A stretch of DNA of 64,000 bases from CAWBUW01 sp963792075 (GTDB taxonomy: Bacteria > Chloroflexota > Anaerolineae > Anaerolineales > UBA4823). Position 1 is the first letter of the stretch. Every line of letters begins with the position of its first letter. Shown here one piece after another: positions 51,535-60,014 of this stretch. Location of the stretch: NCBI GenBank assembly GCA_963792075.1, contig CAWBUW010000002.1, forward strand, positions 372,001 through 436,000, in the 5' to 3' direction. Made by a program: the position numbers and the translations under genes. A model generated the notes under the pieces. That model was not told the origin of the DNA, did no database searches, and was given only the letters and a program-made list of their open reading frames with translations.

Positions 51535-51689
51535 AAAAGGTTCCTTGAGGAAAAACCAACCGGGAATATATGCCTATGTAAATACTTTAAAAAGTGTAGC
51601 ATTTTTTACCCTGTTTCGTATAGTACACGTTGTCATGTACCGATCGTGACTTTTGTAACAAAACAGGTAATTGTTCGCAACACCTCAAT

Positions 51690-51758
51690 AAAAGGGGGAA
51701 AGTGGGGGTATTTTGGGCGGGCAAAGCCCGCCCAAAATACCCCCACTTTCCCCCTTTT
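51690..51758. repeat. Perfect 33-bp-arm hairpin with GC-AAA-GC centre
   Basis: AAAAGGGGGAAAGTGGGGG, TATTTTGGGCGGGC and their complement flank AAA. The left end CACCTCAATAAAAGGG closely matches the element at 9762 (CATCTCAATAAAAGGG). The right end keeps only a diverged version, and no target duplication was found. Confidence 0.7.
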
Positions 51759-51764
51759 AAAGTA

Positions 51765-51794
51765 TTTGCCGGGAGCCTTGCAGCTCCCGGCAAA
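51765..51794 (-). terminator. Terminator after the decaheme gene
   Basis: TTTGCCGGGAGC and its complement form a 12-bp stem with a 6-nt loop, 50 nt past the decaheme stop on the minus strand. Confidence 0.6.
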
Positions 51795-51843
51795 TTTTGT
51801 ACCTCAGAGTTGGGTCTGAGGTCACAGGACCTAGGGTTGGGGC

Positions 51844-54141
51844 CTAGGGCCGGGTGAACTTGCTAACATCACCGCCGAGGTCCTTGATTGAGTCGTAGAT
51901 GATCTCAAGCACGTACTTCGGGTTGTGAATACCAGCGCCCGGGTTCGAGCGGAGCAAGTGGTAGTTGTAGGTGGCCTTCAACAGAGCCGGGGTGAAGTTG
52001 GCGTAAGCAACTTTCTTGCCATCTTTTTCATCGGCCTTGCCATCGCCATCCGCATCCGCAAAGAAGTACGGGCGAGACGTGCGATCGTAGACGATGCCCA
52101 TGCCGGCTGTATCCTTGGCATAGGTCAGGATCTGAGCTTCCAACGCATCGCGCATCGTGCGGTACTCGTCGCGGACGCCTTCTGTCACGTTGCCATCGCC
52201 GTCCCAGTCAGTCGTATCGGTTGGGAAGCGGATTTCATCCGGGTTGTCAACGCCGTGGCAGGCTTTGCACGCTTCAGCCAGGGGGCGGCCATCGTGAACA
52301 TCGTGACAGCCAACGCAGCCGGCTTTATCGTTTACTGCAATGTGCGTGTTCGCACCCACATAGGTCTGGTCAGCGTACTCATAAGCGATATGAGCATCGG
52401 AGCCGAACCAAATGGCCGCAATGGCCAGGTAGTGGGCGTTCTTGAAGGTGAGCTTGTCGCTGACTTCGTTCGGATTTGTCACGCCAGCCGCGGAGATAGC
52501 ACTATCGAGATCCTTATAGGAGGCGCGGCCCTGGTGGCACAGGATGCAGATGTTCGCATCTACCGGTGTGGTGAACTTGCCATCGGCATCTTTCGGTGCG
52601 AAGCTTACGGTCTTGCCGCTGGGCAGAAGTACAGAGGTAACTGCGTAGCGGGCGGGGAAGCCGGCAGCTTCATCATGGCAGGTTGAGCACATGAAACCAT
52701 CGCTCGAGTGTTGTGGGCCAATGCCTACATTCGTGGAGGAACCATTGACGTATGCAACGGTACCGCCACCCTCGATGAACTCGGGCAGACCGGTGGCGCT
52801 GTGGCACTTGGCGCAGCGGTAAGGAACTTCGCCTTCGCTGTCCCAATCGCGGAAGGCCATGGCGGCACCCGTGAAGTGACCAGCATCCTCGCGGGTCAAC
52901 GTCGCCATATCGACCGGGGTAGCCAGCTTGGCGTTCATATCTTCGATGGAGTCGTAGAGCAGCTCGATGATGTACTTGCCATTATGGGCAAAGGCGCCAG
53001 GATCCTTGACGGAAACCTGGTAGTTATAAGCTGCCTTCAGCAGGCGAGCAGACCAGGCATTATAGCCGATCGCCGCACCCTTATCATCCTTGGCGGGCTG
53101 GCCATCGGGGCCGGCAACCAGGAAGTAAGGATAGGTTGCACCATCATAGGTGATCGGGGTCTTGGTGACCTCGTTGGCATACGTCTGCATCGAGGTGAGC
53201 AGGGTTGCCTGCAGGCCAGCGATCTCGGCAGCAATGCCTTCGGTGACGTCACCATTGCCATTGTAATCCTTGGTCGAAGCCTGGGGCATGCGGATTTTCT
53301 GCAGATCTTCCACAGTCTCGACGCCTTCGTGGCACATGCCGCACTTTTCGACACGGACGGCCGTCGCGTGCTGATCGTGGCAGGCTGTGCAGGTGTCAAT
53401 GCCCTCGGTGTGGGTGAACTTGACGTCATAGGATTTGCCGTCGTATTCGTAACCCATCTGGGCCTGGGAGCCATAGAAGGTGGCGCCAGCGGCGAAGTAG
53501 TGCACGTTGCGGAAGCCAAATTTAACTTCCTTGCCATCTTTGGTTACCGGTGCGACTACTGCATCTACATCGGTGACGGCAAAGTCAGCGATCTGCTTGT
53601 CAACGCTGACCTTGGACTCGCGTCCCTGGTGGCAGGTCATGCAGATGGCTTCGCCCGGTGCAGAGGTCTCAACAACCTTGCCGGAGGGGAAGGTTACGGA
53701 GGTCAATGCCTGGGCGGCCGCGTTGTGGCAGGTTGCGCATTGGATTGTGCCAGCAGGAGCGGGCACGGCTGCGTCGACTTTGCCAACCTCAGAGCCATCG
53801 GCGCCAGCAAAATCCAGGAAGCCCTGGGAAGTGTGGCACTTGGCACAGGAAGTAGGTACTTCGGGGGGAGTGCTGGCAGTCCAGTGATTGAAGGCTTCAG
53901 CATCGACCGCATTGTGGCCAGAGCTGGCCCAGGCGTCCTGATAGGGGACATCCTTCACCACCGGCGCTACCGGTTCAGGGCAGGCAGGGGCTTCCGCAGC
54001 GGGAGCTGCCGTAGGACAAACTTTTTCTGCAACGACCGGGGCTTCGACGGCCGGTGTCGCTGAAGGGGCTGAACAAGCTGCCAGGACCAGGGTGAGGCCC
54101 AGCAGCAGCAGCCCTAAAATTATCAGTGTTTTTGCTTTCAT
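51844..54141 (-). CDS. Decaheme c-type cytochrome lipoprotein
   Basis: 765 residues. The lipobox is LVLAACSAP (Cys23), then an Ala/Pro/Glu linker. Ten CxxCH sites start at residues 99, 135, 167, 251, 267 and 443, 485, 532, 609, 625: two five-heme halves with the same spacing and shared phrases (HQGR, the HYxAxAxxxGS stretch, KATYNY/KAAYNY, ELLYDSIED/EIIYDSIKD). Each half has an EF-hand-like acidic loop, DYNGNGDVTEG at about 292 and DWDGDGNVTEG at about 645. It probably sits on the outer face of the membrane and transfers electrons. AGGAG precedes the ATG. Exact family not recognised. Confidence 0.85.
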   Translation of the reverse strand: MKAKTLIILGLLLLGLTLVLAACSAPSATPAVEAPVVAEKVCPTAAPAAEAPACPEPVAPVVKDVPYQDAWASSGHNAVDAEAFNHWTASTPPEVPTSCAKCHTSQGFLDFAGADGSEVGKVDAAVPAPAGTIQCATCHNAAAQALTSVTFPSGKVVETSAPGEAICMTCHQGRESKVSVDKQIADFAVTDVDAVVAPVTKDGKEVKFGFRNVHYFAAGATFYGSQAQMGYEYDGKSYDVKFTHTEGIDTCTACHDQHATAVRVEKCGMCHEGVETVEDLQKIRMPQASTKDYNGNGDVTEGIAAEIAGLQATLLTSMQTYANEVTKTPITYDGATYPYFLVAGPDGQPAKDDKGAAIGYNAWSARLLKAAYNYQVSVKDPGAFAHNGKYIIELLYDSIEDMNAKLATPVDMATLTREDAGHFTGAAMAFRDWDSEGEVPYRCAKCHSATGLPEFIEGGGTVAYVNGSSTNVGIGPQHSSDGFMCSTCHDEAAGFPARYAVTSVLLPSGKTVSFAPKDADGKFTTPVDANICILCHQGRASYKDLDSAISAAGVTNPNEVSDKLTFKNAHYLAIAAIWFGSDAHIAYEYADQTYVGANTHIAVNDKAGCVGCHDVHDGRPLAEACKACHGVDNPDEIRFPTDTTDWDGDGNVTEGVRDEYRTMRDALEAQILTYAKDTAGMGIVYDRTSRPYFFADADGDGKADEKDGKKVAYANFTPALLKATYNYHLLRSNPGAGIHNPKYVLEIIYDSIKDLGGDVSKFTRP

Positions 54142-54353
54142 TTACATTCTCCTCAGTGAATTTATTACTAAACATTATTGAAACGGGGCTATTCTTCCTC
54201 TTACTACAATAAAATCGATTCTCCTTTCTCTTTAGAATATATGTGAAAAACCTCATAAACAGACATACCGTGCAATTGTACACCAGAAATGAGAAATCGA
54301 TTAGTGAAATTTACAACTTCTAATCTAAGTTTACAGGATTGTAAGCAACCAAA

Positions 54354-54397
54354 AAGCGAAAAGTCAGGGGTGCAATTGCACCCCTGACTTTTCGCTT
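54354..54397 (-). terminator. 44-bp perfect palindrome, terminator of the NapC-type gene
   Basis: AAGCGAAAAGTCAGGGGTGC followed by AA and the exact complement, with no unpaired centre, then TTTTT on the minus strand 16 nt past the stop. A strong terminator between two cytochrome genes. Confidence 0.75.
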
Positions 54398-54412
54398 AAG
54401 AAAGAAAGGAGA

Positions 54413-56108
54413 CTACTTTTCAGGCGCGCCCTGTTGGATCCACTGCTTTAGCGCTTCCAATTCCTGCGCATCGAGCTGGCCAAAGTGGCCTGCCGGTTGG
54501 CTTTGTTTTTGAACGATCAGGCTGTTGGCCGGGTCCCCGGATACGATCACAGACCCATTGGTCCCGCCTTTCATCAGGCCGGCGTAACTGGTAAGATCCA
54601 ACCCCATCATGCCTCCGGGGGTGTGGCAGGCACCACAGCGTGATTTCAGCAGAGGGCCAAAAGTCGCCTCATAAGTTAATGGGCTTCCGCCGATGGGAGC
54701 AGACGGTGTCGGCGTTGGCGGGATTTGAGATTGCAGAATCTCGCGTAGCTTGGGGGCGTTGAAGCCGGCAAATTCCCACACGTTGCTATGGCAGGCGCTG
54801 TTCGAGCAGAAAGAGGTGTTATCGGTGCCGCCTGGGTTGCTTGTGTTGTGACAGGTAGAGCAAGTGGAATCAAACGCATCGCGGTGCAAGCCGATCCAGT
54901 TCGAGCTCAGGTGCGATTCGGGTTCAGGACCCCGGCTGATCTCAATATCGGTGACGAAATCTTGTGCGCCGGCAACGACCGGGATCGAGTGACACAGGTT
55001 ACATTCCAGCGGCACGGATTCATTGTTGGCGTCCAAGTGCTTGCCATCATGGCAGCGGAAGCAGCCAGGTGTATAACGGTGGCCTACGTTGTTTGGGTGG
55101 GTATTCCAATCCGATTTTTGGTCCAGATAAACCGAACTGGTGTAGATATCCTGGACGGCTTTGATCGCTGTCTGGATTTTCTCCTGGTTCTGGCTGTAAT
55201 AATCTGGGTAGTAAGACTTGTAGAAATCATCCAGGGCGGCAATGCGGTTCAGCCCCTGGGTCTCGCTGGTGTATGCGCCGCGCAGTACTTCGATGCTCTG
55301 TCGCCGGATTTCGGGGATGCCAACGTCAATTAGCTTCAGATTTATGGAACTATCCACCGAGACTTCGGGCATGGGGACCAGGTGGGTGATCCGGTTGTGG
55401 CAGGTGATGCAGTCCATATCTTTTAGATCGGTTTCTTTGATGCTGGAAGGGTCAAAGCCGGACTCGATATCCACAAATTCACTGTAAGTACCGTCGTCAT
55501 TATATACACGCACGTAAGGGATGATCTGTTGTTCGAGGTCAGAGGAGTAGTACAGGACGCGGTTTTCGATGTGCCAGTGAATGCCTTTCCCCAATCCCTG
55601 GCGCTTACTGCCGCCGCCGGTCTTCAGGATCACGAAGGTGCTCGAGGGGGTGTTATCCCGGTCATCCCCGAAGGTACGGATTTCCTTCAGGCTGTCTGAG
55701 GAGAACTTCTCCGGGTAGTGGCATTTTTCGCATGAACTCACGCGCCGGGCGCATGTCTATCGCCCGGATGGGGAACTCATAATTATGGAAGAGTGTAGTC
55801 ACTACGTGGCGTAAGTCGCCTGCCTTGCGGGTGAACTGCGTGGCGATAAAACCTCGGCCAAGATGACATTCCACACAGGCAACGCGAGCATGCGGGGAAA
55901 CCTCATAAGCGGTATATTCTGGCGGCATGGTGTGGCAGGTTTCGCCACAGAAGGGGGCCGAATTGGTATATTCCCAACCATAGGCCCCGCCTACCAGCAG
56001 GGCGACGGTTAACAAACCCAAGACGGCATATGGCAGTACCTTGATCCAGGTCGGGGTTTCCTGGGGAGGGAAGAAGAACCTCCTAAGCATTGCAGTAAAT
56101 TTTTTCAT
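54413..56108 (-). pseudogene. NapC/NirT-type membrane multiheme cytochrome c, frameshifted
   Basis: One coding region broken by a single extra base in the TT at 55735-55736. The first part (56108-55662) has a span at about 25-45, then heme sites CGETCH (CxxxCH, Cys54) and CVECH in the NapC/NrfH context TMPPEYTAYEVSPHARVACVECH. The second part begins in the other frame with SCEKCHYPEKFS, completing the expected MRPARE-CEKCH join, and adds CITCH, CFRCH, CNLCH, CSTCH, a CSNSACH (CxxxxCH) and the terminal CGACH domain ending WIQQGAPEK. About 565 residues when repaired, nine candidate hemes. Quinol-oxidising role inferred. Confidence 0.8.
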
Positions 56109-56185
56109 TATTTCTCGTTTCTCCTTAGCTAAATCTAATCTCTATTTTATCCGAAAAAATGAAATTAAATGAATTTTAATAAAAA

Positions 56186-56217
56186 GTGGCGATGCTGTTA
56201 TTTTCAGCCATCGCCAC
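56186..56217 (-). terminator. Terminator after the small membrane protein gene
   Basis: GTGGCGATG-CTG stem with an A/T-rich loop, followed by TTTTTATT on the minus strand, 22 nt after the stop of the 93-residue gene. Confidence 0.7.
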
Positions 56218-56239
56218 AAACCACTGAGGAGAGGTTTTT

Positions 56240-56521
56240 CTATTTGTTTGGAACGTCCGCTTTTTGGAGCCGTGCCAGCCAGACGGTGATCATGATCACC
56301 AACATCCCTGCTGCCATCCCAGCCACTTCAGGCAGCCGCTCTGTGATCTCAATCACCAGTGGGCGACCGATCCGAGTGGGGGTGAGCATGAATTCAACGA
56401 AAGCGTTGATCAGGCTGGTCAGGTGAGTGATTACATATCCATCGATCACAATCGCAGCCGCCACGAATGGGGCAGCGATCACGATAGTCCACAATGAGAT
56501 GTACAGGTTGATCTTTTTCAT
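56240..56521 (-). CDS. Small two-span membrane protein
   Basis: 93 residues with two clear hydrophobic segments (about 6-32 and 66-86) joined by a short loop containing MLTPTRIGRPLVIEITERLP. GGAAGGAGG gives a strong ribosome binding site 5 nt before the ATG, and a terminator follows. Not recognised. Position between the NarXL-like pair and the NapC-type cytochrome suggests a role in the same respiratory system. Confidence 0.65.
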   Translation of the reverse strand: MKKINLYISLWTIVIAAPFVAAAIVIDGYVITHLTSLINAFVEFMLTPTRIGRPLVIEITERLPEVAGMAAGMLVIMITVWLARLQKADVPNK

Positions 56522-56605
56522 CGCAGCCTCCTTCCTTTTCTTTAACTATAAGATACTCCCTCTTGGGGGCATATTCAATAGGGAAAGCAGCCTATTTTGG
56601 GGGGA

Positions 56606-56638
56606 TAACCGCCCTACCACGGCAACTCCCAATGAACC
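56606..56638. repeat. Half copy of the palindromic element at 45718-45840
   Basis: 33 bases identical, in inverted orientation, to 45727-45759 (core CCCTACCACGGCAACTCCC). Only one arm is present and it ends 9 nt from the response-regulator stop. Confidence 0.75.
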
Positions 56639-56647
56639 TATTCTATT

Positions 56648-57298
56648 CTATGGTTCGATCAAGCCCTTGCGGATGGCGTATTTAACCAATTCGCTGCGGT
56701 TGTGCAAGCCGAGTTTGCGCATGATGTTTTCCCGATGACGGGCAACGGTGTGTTTACTGATGCTTAGCTGGTCGGCAATGGTATCATTGCTTGCGCCTTC
56801 GGCAAGCAAAGCCAATACCTCTTGCTCTCGCTCGGTCAGTTCTTCGATTTCATCTGTGGGTTCGCCGTCCGTGTGCTGGTAGAAATCTGAAACCAGGATT
56901 TTGGCCAGAGAGGGGTAGAGATACACCTCATCCGCATGCGCTGCGTGGATGGCTTTGATCAGGTCATCTGCAGCAGCCCGCTTGGGTACGTAACCATCGG
57001 CGCCGGCGGCGAGCATCTCAAAGAAATACTGTGGGTCTTCGTGAATGGTCAGGGCTACTACGGCCATGCTGGGGTGGGCAGCTTTTAATTGGCGGGTAGC
57101 CTCGATTCCAGAGATGTCCGGCAGCGTGATATCCATGATCACTACATCTGGTCGCAGGCTTTCCGCCAGTTCTAAAGCCTGCCGTCCGCTGCTGGCCTGA
57201 CCTACGATGAGGATATCTCCCTGGCTTTCGAGCAATAAGCCCAGGCTGGTGCGAACGATTTCATGATCATCGACAAGCAAGACACGAATTACACTCAT
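56648..57298 (-). CDS. NarL/LuxR-family response regulator
   Basis: 216 residues. Receiver domain (VLLVDDHEIVR, phosphorylatable Asp in VVIMDITLPDIS, Lys in GYVPKRA) and a C-terminal LuxR-type helix-turn-helix (LTEREQEVLALLAEGASNDTIADQL, HTVARHRENIMRKL). Its start overlaps the stop of the histidine kinase gene (TGATG), so the two form a two-component pair, likely controlling the adjacent cytochrome genes. Direct targets not demonstrated. Confidence 0.92.
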   Translation of the reverse strand: MSVIRVLLVDDHEIVRTSLGLLLESQGDILIVGQASSGRQALELAESLRPDVVIMDITLPDISGIEATRQLKAAHPSMAVVALTIHEDPQYFFEMLAAGADGYVPKRAAADDLIKAIHAAHADEVYLYPSLAKILVSDFYQHTDGEPTDEIEELTEREQEVLALLAEGASNDTIADQLSISKHTVARHRENIMRKLGLHNRSELVKYAIRKGLIEP

Positions 57299-58773
57299 CA
57301 GGTCCTCTTGGTTTCTTGTACAGGGACCGTCACCAAGACGGCGGTGCCCTGTCCAGGAGTGGAAATGATTTTACAGATTCCGCCAATTAACAGGGCTCGC
57401 TCTTGCATCCCCATCAAGCCCAGGTTGGCCCCACCGATTTTATGGTTCAGTGTTTTGGCCACATCGAAGCCGCACCCATTATCCTGGATTTCCAAAGAAA
57501 GCTGGCTGTCCTGGAAGTCCAGACTGATCATTACCTGGCTGGCGCTTGCGTGGCGAATCACATTGGTGATGGCTTCTTGAGCGATGCGAAAGAGCGTGAC
57601 GCGTAATTCAGCCGAAAGCTTGCTTAGCGGTCCCTGGCCGTGTACTTCCACCTTGACGGGTGAATTTTGGGAGACGTCACGGGCGTACCAACGCAGCGCG
57701 GCCAGCAGTCCCAGGTCATCCAACTGTGCCGGGTGCAGCCCAGCGACCATGCGCTGTAACTCCAGGAGGCTGTTGTTGGTAATTTCTTCCAGCCGGACTG
57801 CCTGCCGGATAGGATCGGAGGTATTTGAGGTAATGTTTTCTTTCAGACTGCGCAGCCCAATGCTGATGGCGGTCAGCGCTTGGCCTGTCTCATCATGCAG
57901 CTCGCGGGCGATGCGGGAGCGTTCCGTTTCTTGCGCGGTAACAGTACGGTGGAGTAATTCGTTGCGCAGTTGTTCCAGGCGGGTGCGTTCCTCAAGCTGG
58001 GTTTCGCGGAGAACTTCCAACTGCCGGGTAGTTTCGAACTCGAACGCACGCAGTGAACGGACGATAAATATCGCCGCCATGCAGGCCATGGCCGCGCGCA
58101 GGAGCTGGACGGGAAAACCAAACCATTCGAGAAAAGTAGCAGTATTGATAACCGTTGACGGGAACAAGCGTGAAGGCGAAGCGAACAATTGGCCGACCAT
58201 ACCATATACCCAAAAAGCGACGGCTGCCAGGGTTACATCTAAGGCGAAAGAGGTCATGCCAGAGGCAGTGAAACGGCGCTGCTGGACGAGCAAGCCGGCG
58301 GCGGCAAGCACGGCACCGGGGATCGCCAGCGCGTAACGGGTATATACATCATATGCGGTTTGTTGTTCTGCGGTTGAATAAGGGGTGCGTGAGATGATTG
58401 CCAAACCCAGCAGCCAGATTCCGGCGGCGGCCAGGGTGACCAGCCACTGCAGCCGCGGCCGGCTGCCACCGTTGATCAATTCAAAACCAAAGATTAATAA
58501 CAGGAGGAAAGAAGAAGCCAGCATGAAGAGGCGCATAGGGAACAGAATATGTATGTTAGATGAAGCAAAATCCTGATTCTGGATCAAGAACATCTCTACC
58601 CATTCGTGGCCACCGTGCACCAGGCCAAACCAACCCAGCGGACGCAGGGCACGCGCAAATTCCATTTTAGGTGCGTGACCCAATTCGAGCAAGACAGCGA
58701 ACCCCATGCTGAAGAAGCTCAGGCCGTAAAAGAAAAAGATATCGGTGATATGGTGGCTAAAATAGTCCTGCAT
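57298..58773 (-). CDS. NarX-like sensor histidine kinase with membrane input domain
   Basis: 491 residues. About seven hydrophobic segments in residues 10-255 form an integral membrane sensor, then a coiled coil and HisKA_3 with the phospho-acceptor in RSRIARELHDETGQALTAI, and HATPase_c with IAQEAITNVIRHASAS and DNGCGFDVA. The sensor lacks a periplasmic loop like that of NarX. Signal unknown; context suggests quinone or respiratory state. It is preceded by the terminator of the cytochrome operon, so it has its own promoter. Confidence 0.88.
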   Translation of the reverse strand: MQDYFSHHITDIFFFYGLSFFSMGFAVLLELGHAPKMEFARALRPLGWFGLVHGGHEWVEMFLIQNQDFASSNIHILFPMRLFMLASSFLLLLIFGFELINGGSRPRLQWLVTLAAAGIWLLGLAIISRTPYSTAEQQTAYDVYTRYALAIPGAVLAAAGLLVQQRRFTASGMTSFALDVTLAAVAFWVYGMVGQLFASPSRLFPSTVINTATFLEWFGFPVQLLRAAMACMAAIFIVRSLRAFEFETTRQLEVLRETQLEERTRLEQLRNELLHRTVTAQETERSRIARELHDETGQALTAISIGLRSLKENITSNTSDPIRQAVRLEEITNNSLLELQRMVAGLHPAQLDDLGLLAALRWYARDVSQNSPVKVEVHGQGPLSKLSAELRVTLFRIAQEAITNVIRHASASQVMISLDFQDSQLSLEIQDNGCGFDVAKTLNHKIGGANLGLMGMQERALLIGGICKIISTPGQGTAVLVTVPVQETKRT

Positions 58774-58783
58774 GGAGGCCTCA

Positions 58784-58825
58784 AAACAAATGGGCTGCCC
58801 ATCTTTCCGGGCAGCCCATTTGTTT
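58784..58825 (-). terminator. Terminator of the nine-heme/cytochrome b operon
   Basis: AAACAAATGGGCTGCCC and its exact complement around an 8-nt loop, followed by TTTTG on the minus strand. It overlaps the last codon region of the cytochrome b gene, which ends at 58824. Confidence 0.7.
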
Positions 58826-60014
58826 ATTTTTCTGGTGCACCTGCTTTGATCCAGGCAATGACTTGCTCGATCTCTGCCGGTGTGAGCTGGCCGGGGTGGC
58901 CGCCCTGGCTTTGTATCTGGATAATCATACTTTTATCCGGGTCATTGGGAGTAATACCCGGGCCACTTTTGCCGCCTTTCAGCGCGTCGGCATATGAGTC
59001 CAATCGCAAGCCACCAACTGCGGTCGTATAGTGACAGGTGCTGCAGCGATCGTGGAACAGGCCGGCGTATTTGCCATCCCAGGTGTCGGCCCCAACCGGT
59101 TTGTTGGGGTCAGGCGTGGGCGTGGGAGTGGGGGTAGGGCGCGGTGTGGGGGTAAGCGGCACAAAGGCTTGTACAGTTTCACCCCGCGGCACGGTGGTGA
59201 TCGCCGTGTTTTCCATGGTGACGAACTGCCACAACCCTATGGCAAACACAAGCGTTAGCACGCCAGCAACCGGGTAAAAAACCTGCTGGCGTTTGCGCAG
59301 TACGGCTGGCTCGGGTTCCGGGAATGCCTTGCCGGCTTCGATCAACCTCAATTCGGCGGGATGCTCATCTTCCATTTCGTGGTGAGTCAGCTTGCCGGTG
59401 AACATGCTTTTATTGAAGGTCTTGATGTGCACGTTATAGAAGTGCCACAAGATGATCGCCAACACAGCCAGGATAGCCTCGCCGCCGTGGGCCGCCTTGG
59501 CTGCGGGGATATACTCACCTGGCAAGAAGCGGGCAGATGCAATCGGGTTCCACATCATAAAACCGGTGATCGCCATCACCAAAGTGCCCCAGACAACGGC
59601 CAGGTATTCCATTTTTTCGCCGTAGTTATAGCGCCCGTAGTAAGCATGGTGCTTGCGTTGGCCCAGGTCATAGAGCACATCTTGCATGATATGCTTGGCA
59701 TCATCGATCGTGGGCAGCATAGTCCAGGAGACGCGGTGCACAAAGAGGCGATTGAGCATGGCGATCACGTGATAAGCGCTGGCAACCAGCATCACAATCG
59801 CAGATGCGCGGTGGATCAGGCGTGTTGTTTCGATCCCCCCCAACATTCCGATGAAGAATTGGCTGATCGGAGCGCTGAAAAACTTCTGCGCCAGCCCGGT
59901 CATCCCCAGGATGCTGAAGGAGACCAGGAAAACGATATGTTCGATCCTCTGATCCAGGCTGAAACGAATGTAGACCTGTTGCGTGGTGCCGGCAGTGTGT
60001 TCAGGTTTACTCAT
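58824..60014 (-). CDS. Cytochrome b (formate dehydrogenase gamma type) fused to a monoheme domain
   Basis: 396 residues from the ATG at 60014. Four main spans in about 25-225 with heme-ligand histidines in QRIEHIVFLVSF, LIHRASAIVMLVASAYH and AAHGGEAILAVLAIILWHFYNVH, like the cytochrome b of formate dehydrogenases and Hup-type complexes. A fifth span (about 263-283), a TPTPRPTPTPTPTP linker and an extracytoplasmic monoheme domain with CSTCH ending WIKAGAPEK follow. Paralogous to the cytochrome b at 61248. Its start overlaps the stop of the upstream nine-heme gene. It would pass quinol electrons outward. Confidence 0.88.
   Translation of the reverse strand: MSKPEHTAGTTQQVYIRFSLDQRIEHIVFLVSFSILGMTGLAQKFFSAPISQFFIGMLGGIETTRLIHRASAIVMLVASAYHVIAMLNRLFVHRVSWTMLPTIDDAKHIMQDVLYDLGQRKHHAYYGRYNYGEKMEYLAVVWGTLVMAITGFMMWNPIASARFLPGEYIPAAKAAHGGEAILAVLAIILWHFYNVHIKTFNKSMFTGKLTHHEMEDEHPAELRLIEAGKAFPEPEPAVLRKRQQVFYPVAGVLTLVFAIGLWQFVTMENTAITTVPRGETVQAFVPLTPTPRPTPTPTPTPDPNKPVGADTWDGKYAGLFHDRCSTCHYTTAVGGLRLDSYADALKGGKSGPGITPNDPDKSMIIQIQSQGGHPGQLTPAEIEQVIAWIKAGAPEK

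Larger units (their letters stand above)
51535..51843. other. 309-base intergenic region with stacked hairpins
   Basis: The half next to the arsR start holds its promoter area, with a weak inverted repeat GTACA/TGTAC at 51623-51640. The other half carries the palindrome 51690-51758, a terminator 51765-51794 and a small hairpin ACCTCAGA/TCTGAGGT at 51801-51822. No gene seen. Confidence 0.5.

Noticed and set aside
51801..51848. Small hairpins ACCTCAGA/TCTGAGGT and CCTAGG/CCTAGG as regulatory RNA
   Set aside because: Short arms of 6-8 bp near a stop codon are too weak to call beyond possible termination aids.
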